From NCBI GenBank assembly GCA_000720375.1, contig JOAA01000017.1, forward strand, positions 142,814-206,813: DNA of 64,000 nt, given 5' to 3'. Position numbers and translations under genes: made by a program. How positions within the stretch are numbered: the stretch's first letter is position 1; every line of letters begins with the position of its first letter. Shown one piece after another: positions 16,701-25,686 of the stretch. Origin of the DNA: Rhodococcus rhodnii. GTDB lineage: Bacteria; Actinomycetota; Actinomycetes; Mycobacteriales; Pseudonocardiaceae. The notes below the pieces were generated by a model, which saw only the letters and a program-made list of their open reading frames with translations, did no database searches and had not been told where the DNA came from.

Positions 16701-19700
16701 TACGGCCGCACCGGCAACCACCGGGCTATGGAACGCGCATGCGACCTTGAGTGGCCTGACTGTGAGCCCGTTGGCACGCAACGCCTCGACCGCACCGTCG
16801 ACATCGTCGCTCGGGCCAGAGACGACGACCTGAGCAGGTGCGTTGTAGTTGGCGATGACGACTTTGTCCGCGATGCCAGCGGCTTTCAGACCCGCGGCGA
16901 CATCCGGCGCCGCAGCCGACACCGCGGCCATCTTGCCGGGATCGCCGGTCGCGGCGTCGAGGAGCGCCTTGGCTCTCGCGATGCTCACATCGGTCAGGGC
17001 AGACGGATCCAGCGCACCACTGGCCGCCAACGCCACCAGTTCGCCGTAACTGTGACCTGCCAACGCGTCCGGAGTCACGCCGGCTGTGGTCAAAAGCTCG
17101 TACGCGGCCATTCCAGTGGCTCCGAGCAAAGGCTGGGCCACTCGGGTGTCGGTAACCGCTTCATGCTGTGCCTGTGCCGTTTCGTCGTCGTATGCGGCGC
17201 CCGGGAACGCCACGGCCGCGACGGCTGGATCGAGATACCGCTGCAACTGCGGGAAAGCGCCGAACAACTCGCTGAACACCCGCAGCCGCTGGCTGCCTTG
17301 CCCTGGCATCAGCAAACCGATACCGCCGGGTTCGTCCCCCACGACGGCCCGGAAGAGGCCGGCCGCCGGGTCGGTCTCACCGGCCAGAGCACGGGTGAGC
17401 AACGTCCGCAGATGGTCCAGATCTGTTGTCACGACGGCCAGGGCTGTCGGCAGCCCGGTTTTCTCGGCACGCGCACACGCTGCCGCGGCGACATCGCGCA
17501 ACGGCACTCGGCGCTCGGCCAGGTCTGCCGCGGCACGCAAGGCGTCCGCCACAGCGCTGTTGTCACGTCCGGCGAACAACAGCAGTTCCGCCGGCCATGT
17601 CCGCCTGCCGTGTCGTGGCGGCGGACCGTCGGGCATGCCGGACACTGCGACGTGGAAGTTCGTTCCGCCGAAGCCGAACGCGCTGATTCCGGCCTTCCGG
17701 GCCGTGGCCGGAACCGGCCATGGCCGTGGCTCGGGCAGGAACACGAACGGGCTGCCCTGCTGCCATGCGGGATTGGGCCGTTCGACTTTCCACGCGGGTG
17801 GCAGTACACCGGTGTGGACCGAGAGCACGGCCTTGATCAAACCGGCGGCGCCTGCCGCACATTTCGTATGGCCGATCTGTGCCTTGACCGAACCCAGCGC
17901 CACCGACCCCGGTTCGGCACCGTACTCCTCCAACACCGCCGTGATGGCGGTCAGCTCGGTCCGGTCGCCGACCACAGTGCCGGTCCCGTGGGCTTCGACG
18001 AGCGACACCTCCGCGGGCGAGAACCCGGCGACGTTGTAGGCCCGGCTGACCGCTGCCCGCTGTCCCTGCGCCCGTGGGGCGGTCAGTCCCAGGGATCGGC
18101 CGTCACTGGAGCTGCCCACTCCGGCGATCACGGCGTAGACGCGATCTCCGTCCCGGCGGGCGTCGGCCAGCCGTTTGAGAATCAGGCAACCGACGCCTTC
18201 GCCTAGCGTGATGCCGTCGCTGTCCTGGTCGAAGGGCCGGGAGCCGCCGGTCGGTGACAGCGCCTGCACCGAGGAGAACAGCAGATAGTCGTTGATGCCG
18301 TTGTGCAGGTCGGCTCCGCCGCACACCGCCAGGTCCGCGGTCCCCGACACGAGTTCCTTGCACGCGATGTCGACAGCGGCCAGCGACGACGCGCATGCGG
18401 CGTCGACCGTGTAGTTCGTCCCGCCGAGATCCATCCTGTTGGCGATCCGGCCGGAGACGACATTGGCGAGCATGCCGGGGAAAGAGTCGGCTGTCATGAC
18501 CGGCAGCCGCTCGTTCTCCGTCTCGTCGAGCTCACCGGACCAGCCCGGCAACATGATCCGCAAGCCGACGGCGTTGGCCAGGTCGCTGCCCGACTCGGCA
18601 CCGAAGATGACACACGTCCGGCTGCGAGTCCGGGCATCCATCGTGACGCCGGCGTCGGTCAACGCGGCGTCCGCTGTGGACAGTGCGAGTAACTGCACCG
18701 GGTCGATGCTGGCCAGTGACTTGGGCTGGATGCCGTATTTCAGCGGATCGAAAGGCATCGGCGGCAAGAAGGCACCCCACTTGGACTGCGTGGTGCGGCC
18801 GACGCGTACTTCCTCGTCGTAGTAAACCCCCGTGTCCCAACGTGACGGCGGCACCTCGGAGATCGCGTCACCGCCGCGCAGAACCATGTCCCAGAAGGCC
18901 GCCAAATCCGTGCCGCCCGGATAGCTGCACGCCATCCCGACAACCGCGATGTCGAGGCCCTCCGTGGACGCTGAGGTGTCGTTCATCCACTGGCGCACCA
19001 CATCCGCGCGTTGTTCGAGCAACTCGATGGCGCCTGAGCTGACCTGAGCGTGTAACTGGTCCAGCGTGGTGACCTCACCGCGCAGCGTCGCCACCTGCCC
19101 GGCCATGAACAGCCCTTGCTCGTCCTGCTGGCGCTCGTCCACGGTGACGATATGGTCGCCCTCACGCCGAAGGCCTTTGCTTGCGATGCGTAAGCGGCCG
19201 ACGTTGAGCTCTTCCAGTCGTGCCCATCGTGAACGTTCAGGTACGCCCTGTTCCTGGAGCAAATGGGCCACACGGCCGAACTCCGCGGTGAACTCGCTGG
19301 GCAAACACCGCGTCGCGTGCCCCGGAGCTGTGGTCAGCAGTTCGGTGTGCCCGGCTTCGACCAGCTTTCGCTGGAACAACGGACGCACTGCGCCATGTCG
19401 TACGGCTTCCTCGGTGAACAGATATGCCGTGCCCATCAGCAACCCTACGGCGACACCGCGGGCAGCCAACGGGGCTGCCAGCGCGGCGACCGCAGCGGCC
19501 GAGCGCTCGTCGTGCACACCGCCGGCAAAGAGGACCGAAAGATCTTCGGCCGGGAACGCGTCCGGGCCGTCGAGAGCACGTGTCACCACTTCGATCTGCG
19601 CTGCCCAAAGGGCGAAACTACTCCGCGGGCCGATGTGCCCGCCGCACTCGGCCCCCTCGAAGACGAACCTGCGCGCACCCGCGGCAAGGAACTGATCAAG

Positions 19701-20936
19701 CAGGATCGGCGACGGGACATGGAGATAGGTCCGGATCCCCAGTTCCTCCAGCTTCGCCGCCTGCGCGGGCCGACCGCCCGCTATGATCGCGAGAGGCGGC
19801 CTCACCTCGCTCACCGCCGCCAGTTGCGCGGCCTTCAGCTCGTCGGGTACGAACCCGAGAATCCCCACACCCCAAGGCTTTCCGGCGCATCGCTGCGCGG
19901 TCTGGTCAAGCAGTTGCCTGGTCTGCTCACCGCTTGCGGTCGCGAGGGCCACGAACGCGGCCGCTCCGGAATCCGCCACCGCCGAGGCGAATTCCGGTTG
20001 GTCGCTGACCCTGGTCATCGGCCCCTGCGCCACCGGCAGGCGTGATCCCAAAGCCGCGGCCGCCGGGCCACCGGCGGACAAAAGACTGGTCGCCGCGGCG
20101 AGCGCTTCGGGTCCGACGGCCCCATCGATCGCACGGTGGATCGCACGTACCGCCGCGGCGGCTGTGCCGTACTCGTCCCGGAACCAGGCTGCGAGGTAGG
20201 CGTCCTGCCCAATGGGCAACGGTTCTTGCGCGACCTGACCGGGGATGGAGCGGCGACGCAACACACGATGTCCGTCCACCACCTCGGTTTCCGTGCCGTC
20301 GACCGCGCTGAGCGTGGCGACCAGGTGGTGCGGCAGATCGGATTCGGCCAGTAGAGCCAGTTGGACGTCCAGCACCACACCACGAGCGCCCGCGATCATC
20401 GCCGCGGCCGCGGTCCTCGGTGCCATGGCGCCGCACAGCCAGACCGGCACAGTGATGGCGTCATCGGCCACAAGCTGTTGCAGCAGAACAAAAGCGCTCG
20501 ATTCACCGACACGCCCGCCCGCCTCGGAACCTCTCGCGAGCACACCGGCGGCACCAAGCCGGACCGCGGTCACAGCCTCGTCCAGCGAGACGACCTCGAC
20601 CAGGAATGGTTGCTCCGAAAGACTTTCTCCAAGCTCCGCGGCCCGGCGCGCGGTCGCGGGACAATCGAGGACAACAACGTCCAATGTGGATCCCGCTGCC
20701 GCCCGCAACAGCGGCAGCGCCGAAACGCTGTCCGGACCGATTCGCAAGCCCAGCCGATCAGTCCATGTGGCCGCGGCCGACACGGCCGCACGATCGGCCC
20801 GGTTGCCTTTCCGTACGTCCAGGACGCCCAGTGCCCCCGCGGCTCCAATTGCCGCGGCCAGTCGCGCTTGCGGCTGACCGAATGGCATCATGCCAATAAT
20901 CAGCCCATTCCAGTCGTTATGCCAATTGGTGTCCAT
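13749..20936 (-). CDS. PUFA-type polyketide synthase: ER-KS-AT-ACP-ACP-KR
   Basis: The 2395-residue megasynthase has, in order: an N-terminal PfaD/nitronate-monooxygenase-like FMN domain (about 10-640, flavin motif ECGGHIGP with His434), KS (662-1130; Cys848 in DAACASS, EAHGTGT, GHT), AT (1200-1520; Ser1296 in GHSYGE, His1403 in AFHS, a malonyl-type pocket), two ACPs (Ser1731 and Ser1834, both in VDSIKR) and a KR (2100-2330; GGARGI, Tyr2306 in YASAN). The N-terminal enoyl reductase fused to the KS module differs from marine Pfa systems, where PfaD is separate. The layout resembles PUFA-like synthases of Streptomyces such as the SCO0126/SCO0127 region, from memory. ATG 20936 follows GGGGG. First gene of a five- or six-gene operon. 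Confidence 0.92.
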   Translation of the reverse strand: MDTNWHNDWNGLIIGMMPFGQPQARLAAAIGAAGALGVLDVRKGNRADRAAVSAAATWTDRLGLRIGPDSVSALPLLRAAAGSTLDVVVLDCPATARRAAELGESLSEQPFLVEVVSLDEAVTAVRLGAAGVLARGSEAGGRVGESSAFVLLQQLVADDAITVPVWLCGAMAPRTAAAAMIAGARGVVLDVQLALLAESDLPHHLVATLSAVDGTETEVVDGHRVLRRRSIPGQVAQEPLPIGQDAYLAAWFRDEYGTAAAAVRAIHRAIDGAVGPEALAAATSLLSAGGPAAAALGSRLPVAQGPMTRVSDQPEFASAVADSGAAAFVALATASGEQTRQLLDQTAQRCAGKPWGVGILGFVPDELKAAQLAAVSEVRPPLAIIAGGRPAQAAKLEELGIRTYLHVPSPILLDQFLAAGARRFVFEGAECGGHIGPRSSFALWAAQIEVVTRALDGPDAFPAEDLSVLFAGGVHDERSAAAVAALAAPLAARGVAVGLLMGTAYLFTEEAVRHGAVRPLFQRKLVEAGHTELLTTAPGHATRCLPSEFTAEFGRVAHLLQEQGVPERSRWARLEELNVGRLRIASKGLRREGDHIVTVDERQQDEQGLFMAGQVATLRGEVTTLDQLHAQVSSGAIELLEQRADVVRQWMNDTSASTEGLDIAVVGMACSYPGGTDLAAFWDMVLRGGDAISEVPPSRWDTGVYYDEEVRVGRTTQSKWGAFLPPMPFDPLKYGIQPKSLASIDPVQLLALSTADAALTDAGVTMDARTRSRTCVIFGAESGSDLANAVGLRIMLPGWSGELDETENERLPVMTADSFPGMLANVVSGRIANRMDLGGTNYTVDAACASSLAAVDIACKELVSGTADLAVCGGADLHNGINDYLLFSSVQALSPTGGSRPFDQDSDGITLGEGVGCLILKRLADARRDGDRVYAVIAGVGSSSDGRSLGLTAPRAQGQRAAVSRAYNVAGFSPAEVSLVEAHGTGTVVGDRTELTAITAVLEEYGAEPGSVALGSVKAQIGHTKCAAGAAGLIKAVLSVHTGVLPPAWKVERPNPAWQQGSPFVFLPEPRPWPVPATARKAGISAFGFGGTNFHVAVSGMPDGPPPRHGRRTWPAELLLFAGRDNSAVADALRAAADLAERRVPLRDVAAAACARAEKTGLPTALAVVTTDLDHLRTLLTRALAGETDPAAGLFRAVVGDEPGGIGLLMPGQGSQRLRVFSELFGAFPQLQRYLDPAVAAVAFPGAAYDDETAQAQHEAVTDTRVAQPLLGATGMAAYELLTTAGVTPDALAGHSYGELVALAASGALDPSALTDVSIARAKALLDAATGDPGKMAAVSAAAPDVAAGLKAAGIADKVVIANYNAPAQVVVSGPSDDVDGAVEALRANGLTVRPLKVACAFHSPVVAGAAVRFADFLAGQQVQNPEVPVWSNRTAEVYPGDVRTELAAQLVAPVRFADQVLAMHDAGIRTFVEAGPGSVLTGLVKKVLADKPHVALGMEERGHTGIPGFLRALAALAVRGVPVRTSWLFRERANSAPVPPPSRPQWTVDGHLVRDANGVPLSGGLRPTDEPRPKRVAVRPLEPALVRSAVGHSNEELFVSTTVPTVNGVEGPDSRLAAVTQFLHVNSLAVSAQRDVVLAFLGSPALPAQNGHATFETSNGSTTTDHVPMGGRTPAPVAPVVAVPVDTKPAAMARPEVFAVVRQVVAERTGYPEEMIEPGLDLEADLSVDSIKRTEVAAELVSRVGVRLTSADDESLEDLSKARTADAITDWLFARITSSPAEPTAAKAGQPTRELSRAEVFTVVRQVVAERTGYPEEMIEPGLDLEADLSVDSIKRTEVAAELVSRVGVQLTSADDESLEDLSKARTADAITDWLYARISPTPVVEAQPPAPAATEVRAVEPVRTEPQRPMRYLWRNEPIEADGEGRSLVDTRFALLGGPAEPAQTLADALNSLGAKAECVDEDTKPAEQPDGFIYLGALDSSEVLPDAFPVFKDALATGPRWCLAVAPASVGEPVPGRSAGLRGLFRTMAKEFPQTVLTLVEVPAESSAEQIAQAVTQEITQPSGRAVVQRRGGFCYADTVVRAELGPLASAGAGPADDGSAEAAAIGLDRDSVVLLLGGARGITSRCAAALAAASRCHIELVGSTEAPDGPEDPVTAAATDRTALRAVLASDGRRAVADIEPLVRKLLAQREITATITELEGIGVPVRYRQADVRDSAAVRALVLEIYAEYGRLDGVVHGAGINLDQLMSRTSPESFRAVYDTKVDAARALLDATAGLPVPPSFAVLFGSIAAVLGSRGQVGYASANDTFETLTADWARRTGGRGLTLHWGPWAPVGLHAGMVSAELHRDFQRRGLGTIDPQEGAMSLLRELAWAAEPTTSVLYAPAGWVAS
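15320..15850 (-). repeat. Tandem near-identical ACP coding repeats
   Basis: Two copies of about 220 bp (15850-15629 and 15541-15320), spaced 309 bp (103 codons) apart, encode the two ACPs. A run of almost 100 bp is identical between copies, including synonymous sites, and the rest differs mostly at the edges. This implies recent duplication or gene conversion. Confidence 0.85.
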
Positions 20937-21070
20937 CGATGAGCCCCCAATGCAATGCGTGGCGCAACAACCATCAGCAGACGCAGCAATGGGTCCGGCG
21001 AATGATCAGCGATCGAAGACAAAGCTCTTCGGCACTTTCAAGCTTTGCGACGAACAACAATTGATCACAA

Positions 21071-21086
21071 TGTGACCGTCATCACA
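21071..21086. promoter_or_regulatory. CRP-like site upstream of the PUFA-type operon
   Basis: TGTGACCGTCATCACA matches TGTGA-N6-TCACA perfectly and overlaps a second dyad TCACAATGTGA at 21065-21075. It is 135 bp upstream of the synthase start. Actinobacterial Crp proteins bind this type of site. Confidence 0.5.
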
Positions 21087-21289
21087 TTATGCAATTCCGG
21101 CACACTTCTCGCCCGCCACGTGCGGACGTGACGACAATTTTGCGCTGAGGTTTCGCCTCGTCGACGGAAAGCCGCGATTCAGGCGTTCACTGTCTTATTC
21201 GCGTTATACGGTGGCCAATTGGAACGCATTCCGGGAGTGACGTCGCGAAGTCACCGGTCGAGCTTTTGCGAGAAGAGATCCAGCGTTGT

Positions 21290-21622
21290 GCCAACTTTCA
21301 CACGCAGTTCACACTTTTCTCGCTCACCGCGCCACGCCGAACACCCGGGTCAGCGGAATTCGGGGTGCATCACTCGATCGAAACCGACTTCGCGGCGGGG
21401 CCTCGCCCGGTTCGAGCTCGACACGGTGAGCGGCGATCAACTGTTGCACGGGCCGTCGGTCGGCCACGGTCCGGATGAGTGCGTCACGCCAAGCCAGGTG
21501 GGCGACGCATAGGACAGGCCGTGTCCGAAAGGGAACACCGGGGTCTGATCCACGGTGCTCACTTCGCTGCGCTGTCCCAGGTAAGTCGAGGGCTGGTTGA
21601 TGCCTTCGCCGGGGAAGCTCAC
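21290..21622 (-). pseudogene. GH3 beta-glucosidase/xylosidase C-terminal remnant
   Basis: One frame reads PSTYLGQRSEVSTVDQTPVF then PFGHGLSYA, the conserved end of the GH3 C-domain. After a frame change near 21445 the downstream frame reads RPVQQLIAAHRVELEPGEAP, the fibronectin-III-like tail of the same enzymes. The catalytic domain is absent and the frame is broken, so this is a relic. Confidence 0.6.
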
Positions 21623-22045
21623 ACCGGAATCAGAACTTGCCGAATTGCGGTTCGGGTCCCGCTCGTGTCGTCTGCCATCGCCATCGTCAAGGGACCAGTC
21701 GGTGGACCACCCACTGTTGGTCAGATCCAGAACGTGTTCTTGCCGTGGGGCCTGCCTTGCCGGGGAACCTTCGCCGTGATGACATGCGATGTCTGCGGCA
21801 GAAGCGGATGTTCGATGTGTGGCAAGCCTCGGGGCCGAGTTGCCCTTGCCTGCTTGCTGAGCAGTGACTGATCGATGGCCGGCCGTAGAACCCAGCCACG
21901 GGCGTGTCCTCGGCGTGAGACTGCCCCCGGGCAGTGCCCCCGAGCCATCGTCACCCGCCGGGGATCTGTTGCCAGCTGTGGTCCCCCCCGAGCTGAGGCT
22001 TCGCGCCGGGCGCAGCAGTGCGGTCTACGTCACGCAGAATTTTTT

Positions 22046-22079
22046 TGACACAGTGCAGATTTTTCTCTGCACTGTGTCA
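22046..22079. promoter_or_regulatory. Perfect 14-bp inverted repeat, TetR operator
   Basis: Arms TGACACAGTGCAGA and TCTGCACTGTGTCA around TTTTTC. It ends 10 bp before the GTG start of the TetR gene and so almost certainly covers its promoter: autoregulation of the tetR-SDR pair. Confidence 0.75.
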
Positions 22080-22089
22080 TAGTGGTGTC

Positions 22090-22683
22090 GTGGCAGCGAA
22101 ACGTCGTGAGACCCCGACCAAGGGCGACCTACGGGAACAGGCGATCCTGGACGCCGCCGAGGTGCTGCTCGAACGGGAACACACCGAGCCGATGACCGTC
22201 GAGTCGATCGCCAAGGGTGCGGGAATCTCCCGCGGCTCGCTGTACTTCTACTTCGGGTCGAAACAGGAGGTTCTCGCCGCACTGGTCGCACGCACCGTCG
22301 CCCGGTTGCACCTGGACGATCAGTCCGCCGACCCCGGCTTGCCCACGCACGACACCGTGCGAAGGGCTGTGGAGAACACGGCCCGCACCTGGCGTGAGCA
22401 CGGACACGTGATGCGGGCGGCGGTCGAGTTCGGCCCCGAAGTGCCCGAGATCGCCCAACTGTGGCGCGACACGATCGCCAACAACACCGAGGCCATGACT
22501 CGTGTCCTCGTCGCGGCCGGCCTGCCTGACGACAAGGGCCCGACCGGCGCAGCGGCGCTCGCCCAGGCCCTGTGCTGGATGACCGAACGCAACTTCTACC
22601 ACGCGTCAGCACAACCCGGCGGCCTGGATCGCATGACCGAGACGATGGTCGAGATCTGGTGCCGCGTCCTACCTGGAGAGTAG
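22090..22683 (+). CDS. TetR/AcrR family regulator
   Basis: The 197-residue protein has a TetR HTH (LREQAILDAAEVLLERE, ESIAKGAGISRGSLYFYFG, SKQEVLAALV) and an AefR/EthR-like C-domain with WREHGHVMRAAVEFGPEVP. GTG 22090 is chosen because the operator ends 10 bp upstream; the mRNA would be nearly leaderless. Only 2 bp separate it from the SDR gene, so both are co-transcribed and the SDR is its likely target. Confidence 0.88.
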   Translation: MAAKRRETPTKGDLREQAILDAAEVLLEREHTEPMTVESIAKGAGISRGSLYFYFGSKQEVLAALVARTVARLHLDDQSADPGLPTHDTVRRAVENTARTWREHGHVMRAAVEFGPEVPEIAQLWRDTIANNTEAMTRVLVAAGLPDDKGPTGAAALAQALCWMTERNFYHASAQPGGLDRMTETMVEIWCRVLPGE

Positions 22684-22685
22684 CC

Positions 22686-23534
22686 ATGCTTTTCCTGATC
22701 ACCGGTGTCAGCAGCGGTCTCGGCCGTGCGTTCGCCCAAAGGGCGCTCGACGCCGGGCACACCGTCATCGGCACGGCCCGCTGGGCCGACGACATGGCGG
22801 CGTTCGAAGCGCTCGCGCCGGGACGTGCGCACGCGCGTCAGCTGGATGTCACCGACGACGACGCGGTGTTCTCCGTCGTGGGTGAGATCGAGGCGCAGGT
22901 CGGACCGATCGACGTGCTCATCGCGAACGCCGGATATGGACACGAGGGAGTGTTCGAGGAATCACCGCTGGCCGAGCTGCGGGCGCAGTTCGCCGTCAAC
23001 GTGTTCGGTGTGGCCGCCACGGTCCAAGCGGTACTGCCGTTCATGCGCAAGCGTCGTACGGGGCACGTGTTCGCGGTCAGCTCCATGGGCGGGCTGATGA
23101 CCGTGCCCGGGCTGGCCTACTACTGCGGCAGCAAGTACGCCGTGGAAGGCATCCTGGAGACCGTCGCCAAGGAGGTCGCGAACTTCGGCGTGCACGTGAC
23201 GATCATCGAACCCGGCTCGTTCCGCACAGACTGGGCGGGCCGATCGATGGTCCGCACGCAACGATCCATCCAGGACTACGACACGCTGTTCGAACCCATC
23301 CGCGCCGCCCGGCAAGCGGCCAGCGGCAACCAACTGGGCAACCCGGCCAAAGCGGCCGAGGCCGTCATGAAGGTCCTGGAAGCCGGGAAGCCGCCCGTGC
23401 ATCTGGTACTGGGCTCAGATGCGCTGCGACTGGTCACGGCAGGCCGCTCGGCGGTCGACAAGGACCTGCACGAGTGGGAGGAGCTGTCCCGCTCCACCGA
23501 CTTCCCCGATGGCCACCAGATCTCGTCGACCTGA
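22686..23534 (+). CDS. Short-chain dehydrogenase/reductase
   Basis: The 282-residue classical SDR has an N-terminal Rossmann TGVSSGLGRAFA motif, NAG at IANAGYG, catalytic Ser in AVSSMGG and Tyr/Lys in YYCGSKYAVEG. The C-terminus (GSDALRLV) matches the oxidoreductase group often paired with TetR repressors. Substrate unknown; co-transcribed with the preceding regulator. Confidence 0.9.
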   Translation: MLFLITGVSSGLGRAFAQRALDAGHTVIGTARWADDMAAFEALAPGRAHARQLDVTDDDAVFSVVGEIEAQVGPIDVLIANAGYGHEGVFEESPLAELRAQFAVNVFGVAATVQAVLPFMRKRRTGHVFAVSSMGGLMTVPGLAYYCGSKYAVEGILETVAKEVANFGVHVTIIEPGSFRTDWAGRSMVRTQRSIQDYDTLFEPIRAARQAASGNQLGNPAKAAEAVMKVLEAGKPPVHLVLGSDALRLVTAGRSAVDKDLHEWEELSRSTDFPDGHQISST

Positions 23535-23582
23535 CCACGGCGCGACCGGCGAGCCCACGAGGCCCGCGCAGAGCTCACGGAA

Positions 23583-23804
23583 GTGGGCAGCCTTCTCACC
23601 CTCGGCGGCGCGGTTATCGTGACCGGAGCTATCGCGGCCCTGCTGCGAATGGTCATCGTCTGGTTGGCGCTGCGTGGCACTGAGCCGAAGGACCGTCCGG
23701 CGATTCTCCGAGCTGTTGCGGCGCTGTATCGCCGCAACACGGATCGACGCGATCGGCGGGCGCCGCAAGACGCCAGGATCTGGCATCACAGATGGATCGT
23801 CTGA
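23583..23804 (+). CDS. Possible small membrane protein
   Basis: GTG 23583 opens a 73-codon frame starting with a membrane helix (LLTLGGAVIVTGAIAALLRM), then WLALRGTEPKDRPAILRAVA, which looks like genuine coding. The last 20 residues are Arg-rich and may be read out of frame after a deletion. Confidence 0.4.
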   Translation: MGSLLTLGGAVIVTGAIAALLRMVIVWLALRGTEPKDRPAILRAVAALYRRNTDRRDRRAPQDARIWHHRWIV

Positions 23805-24574
23805 TGTTGCTGAGGCGCCGATGGCCGCGGCGGGCGTACGCGTTCTGGCGTTCTCCGTCGCACGGGCTCCGGGCCGCGCGCTCATCCCCAAGACGCCTGG
23901 CCTCTTGTCGGACCGTGCCTGGACGGCTCTGGCGATGGGGCTCACCATCGGCGTGTTCGTGCTCGTCGGGGCGCTCGCTGGTCGCCTCACGCGGTCCGCG
24001 ACCGAGCGGGTGGAGCCCACAATGGACGGAAAGGGCGTCCCGCCGGTCCTGATGGTCCAGTCGGAGCGCCGGTGGTGCTGGTGCTGCTCGTCGGCCGCCC
24101 CTACGAAATCTCACGGCAGGTGGACCGGCTCGCCGCGGCGGTCTTAGGAGAAGTGGGCGCGAAGTTGTTGATAGCGGCGGGCTTCACTCATTTGTGGCCC
24201 GGATCCGATTGACCGACAAGAGTTTCAGTCCTCCTTGGACTCATCGGCGGGTGCGGTGTCCAGCCTGGCCGGCGCGGCGGCACAGGTGGACAGATCGATC
24301 ACGACATAGGCAGGCAGACACTCCTCTTTGGACTTCGCCACCACAAACGGCCGACGCGCTTGATGGCAGTCCAAGCGCGTTCGTCACTCCAGTGCGCCGA
24401 GCTGCTCTGGGTGGGCGTGCTTCGCGTAGTAGCGGGCGCAATCCAGCAGCTCCACCAGGCCGAGCCGCTCAATCAGGTCAACGAGAGCGAGTGACGGCCG
24501 CCCAGCGACAAGGGCGGGTGTTCGGCTACCGCCACCCTTCCGAGCTGGCAACAGGCTATCTTCACTCACGATCG
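23805..24574. other. Gene-poor stretch with possible coding relics
   Basis: No convincing intact gene. On the minus strand about 24230-24345 a short frame ending at TGA reads KEECLPAYVVIDLST, reminiscent of the start of a von Willebrand A domain, and another at 24384-24570 reads SLALVDLIERLGLVELLDCA. Both are too short to assign and may be fragments. Confidence 0.3.
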
Positions 24575-24589
24575 ATGGGAGTTGGCAGA

Positions 24590-25441
24590 GTGGCACGTCT
24601 TCATGTCGGCTGCGCGATGTGGACCCACAAGGCGTGGTCTGGGCGGTTCCTGCCGCAGTCGCTGCCGGCCAAGCAGCGCCTGCGTGCCTATGCCGGCTGG
24701 TGCAACGCGGTCGAGGGCAACACCACCTTCTACGCGACCCCCACCCGGACCACCGTCGCGACGTGGGCGCAGCAGACCGATCCCGGCTTCCGGTTCGTGG
24801 TCAAGCTGCCCAAGGTCGTCACGCACGAGCGCCGGTTGGTCGGTGTCGAGGCCGAGATGCGGACGTTCCTTGATGCGATCGAACCCCTCGGCGAACGGGC
24901 GGTCCTGTGGACCCAGTTGCCCGGCTCGTTCGGCCCGTCGGACGTCGATGCCCTCGGCCGCTTCCTGCGCAGGCTCCCCGCCGACCGCCGACGCGCCGTG
25001 GAGGTGCGTCACCCCCAGTTCTTCACCGACGCCGGCTCGACGTCGCTGCTGGAGGGAACGCTCGCGGACGCGAACGCCGAATGGCTGCCCTTCGACACCA
25101 CGGTTTTCTTCCGGAGCCCGCCGACCAGCGAGGCCGAGCAGGATGCCTGGGCCAAGAAACCGCGGCTACCCAGGCGGACACGGGCACTGACCGACCAGCC
25201 GATTGTCCGCTACCTGGGCCGCGACTCGATCGAGGAGACGGTTGCGGGGTGGCAGCCCTGGACCGCGGTGGTCGCCGGCTGGCTGCGCGAGGGCCGATCG
25301 CCGACGGTTTTCTTGCACACCCCCGACAACGCCGACGCGCCCGCACTCGCCCGCCGATTCCACGACGACGTGCGAACGCTCCTGCCCGGCCTCGACCCAC
25401 TGCCCGAGCCCGAGCCGGTTGAGCCCGCGACCCTGTTCTGA
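24590..25441 (+). CDS. DUF72 (YecE-like) family protein
   Basis: The 283-residue TIM-barrel DUF72 protein opens LHVGCAMWTHKAW, followed by YAGWCNAVEGNTTFYATP and FVVKLPKVVTHERRL, the family core, and later WTQLPGSFGPS and EVRHPQFF. The family is widespread and of uncertain function, possibly nucleic-acid related. GTG 24590 is preferred because GGGAG precedes it by about 8 bp; an in-frame ATG at 24575 lacks such a site. Confidence 0.85.
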   Translation: MARLHVGCAMWTHKAWSGRFLPQSLPAKQRLRAYAGWCNAVEGNTTFYATPTRTTVATWAQQTDPGFRFVVKLPKVVTHERRLVGVEAEMRTFLDAIEPLGERAVLWTQLPGSFGPSDVDALGRFLRRLPADRRRAVEVRHPQFFTDAGSTSLLEGTLADANAEWLPFDTTVFFRSPPTSEAEQDAWAKKPRLPRRTRALTDQPIVRYLGRDSIEETVAGWQPWTAVVAGWLREGRSPTVFLHTPDNADAPALARRFHDDVRTLLPGLDPLPEPEPVEPATLF

Positions 25442-25686
25442 GCGATGTCGCAGTCGAGCCACTCCGGATCCCAAGCGGCGACGAGATGTCGGTCGCGGTG
25501 TTCGTCGGCCTTGCCGGGGCCGAACAGGTACCTCAACAGGACGGCTCATCGAAGACCGCGGCGACCTCGGTAGCAGACCAACTGGACCATGCCTATCGCC
25601 CGTAACGGCGATGCGCGTACAGTTGACCGCGGTGGAGAATCACCGGTGCCGCAGCATCCATAGGGGTAGACAGGGGTGAATGTTCG

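Larger units (their letters stand above)
20937..22045. other. Long gene-poor region upstream of the PUFA-type operon
   Basis: About 1.1 kb without an intact gene. It holds the presumed promoter of the synthase operon with a CRP-like site (21071-21086), a broken GH3 glycosidase remnant (about 21290-21622) and, from 21640 to 22040, sequence with only short frames in which I recognise nothing. Confidence 0.6.

Noticed and set aside
13842..20942. Many long plus-strand frames opposite the PUFA-type synthase
   Set aside because: They are Arg/Pro/His-rich shadows of the GC-biased minus-strand gene, with no domains or ribosome-binding sites.
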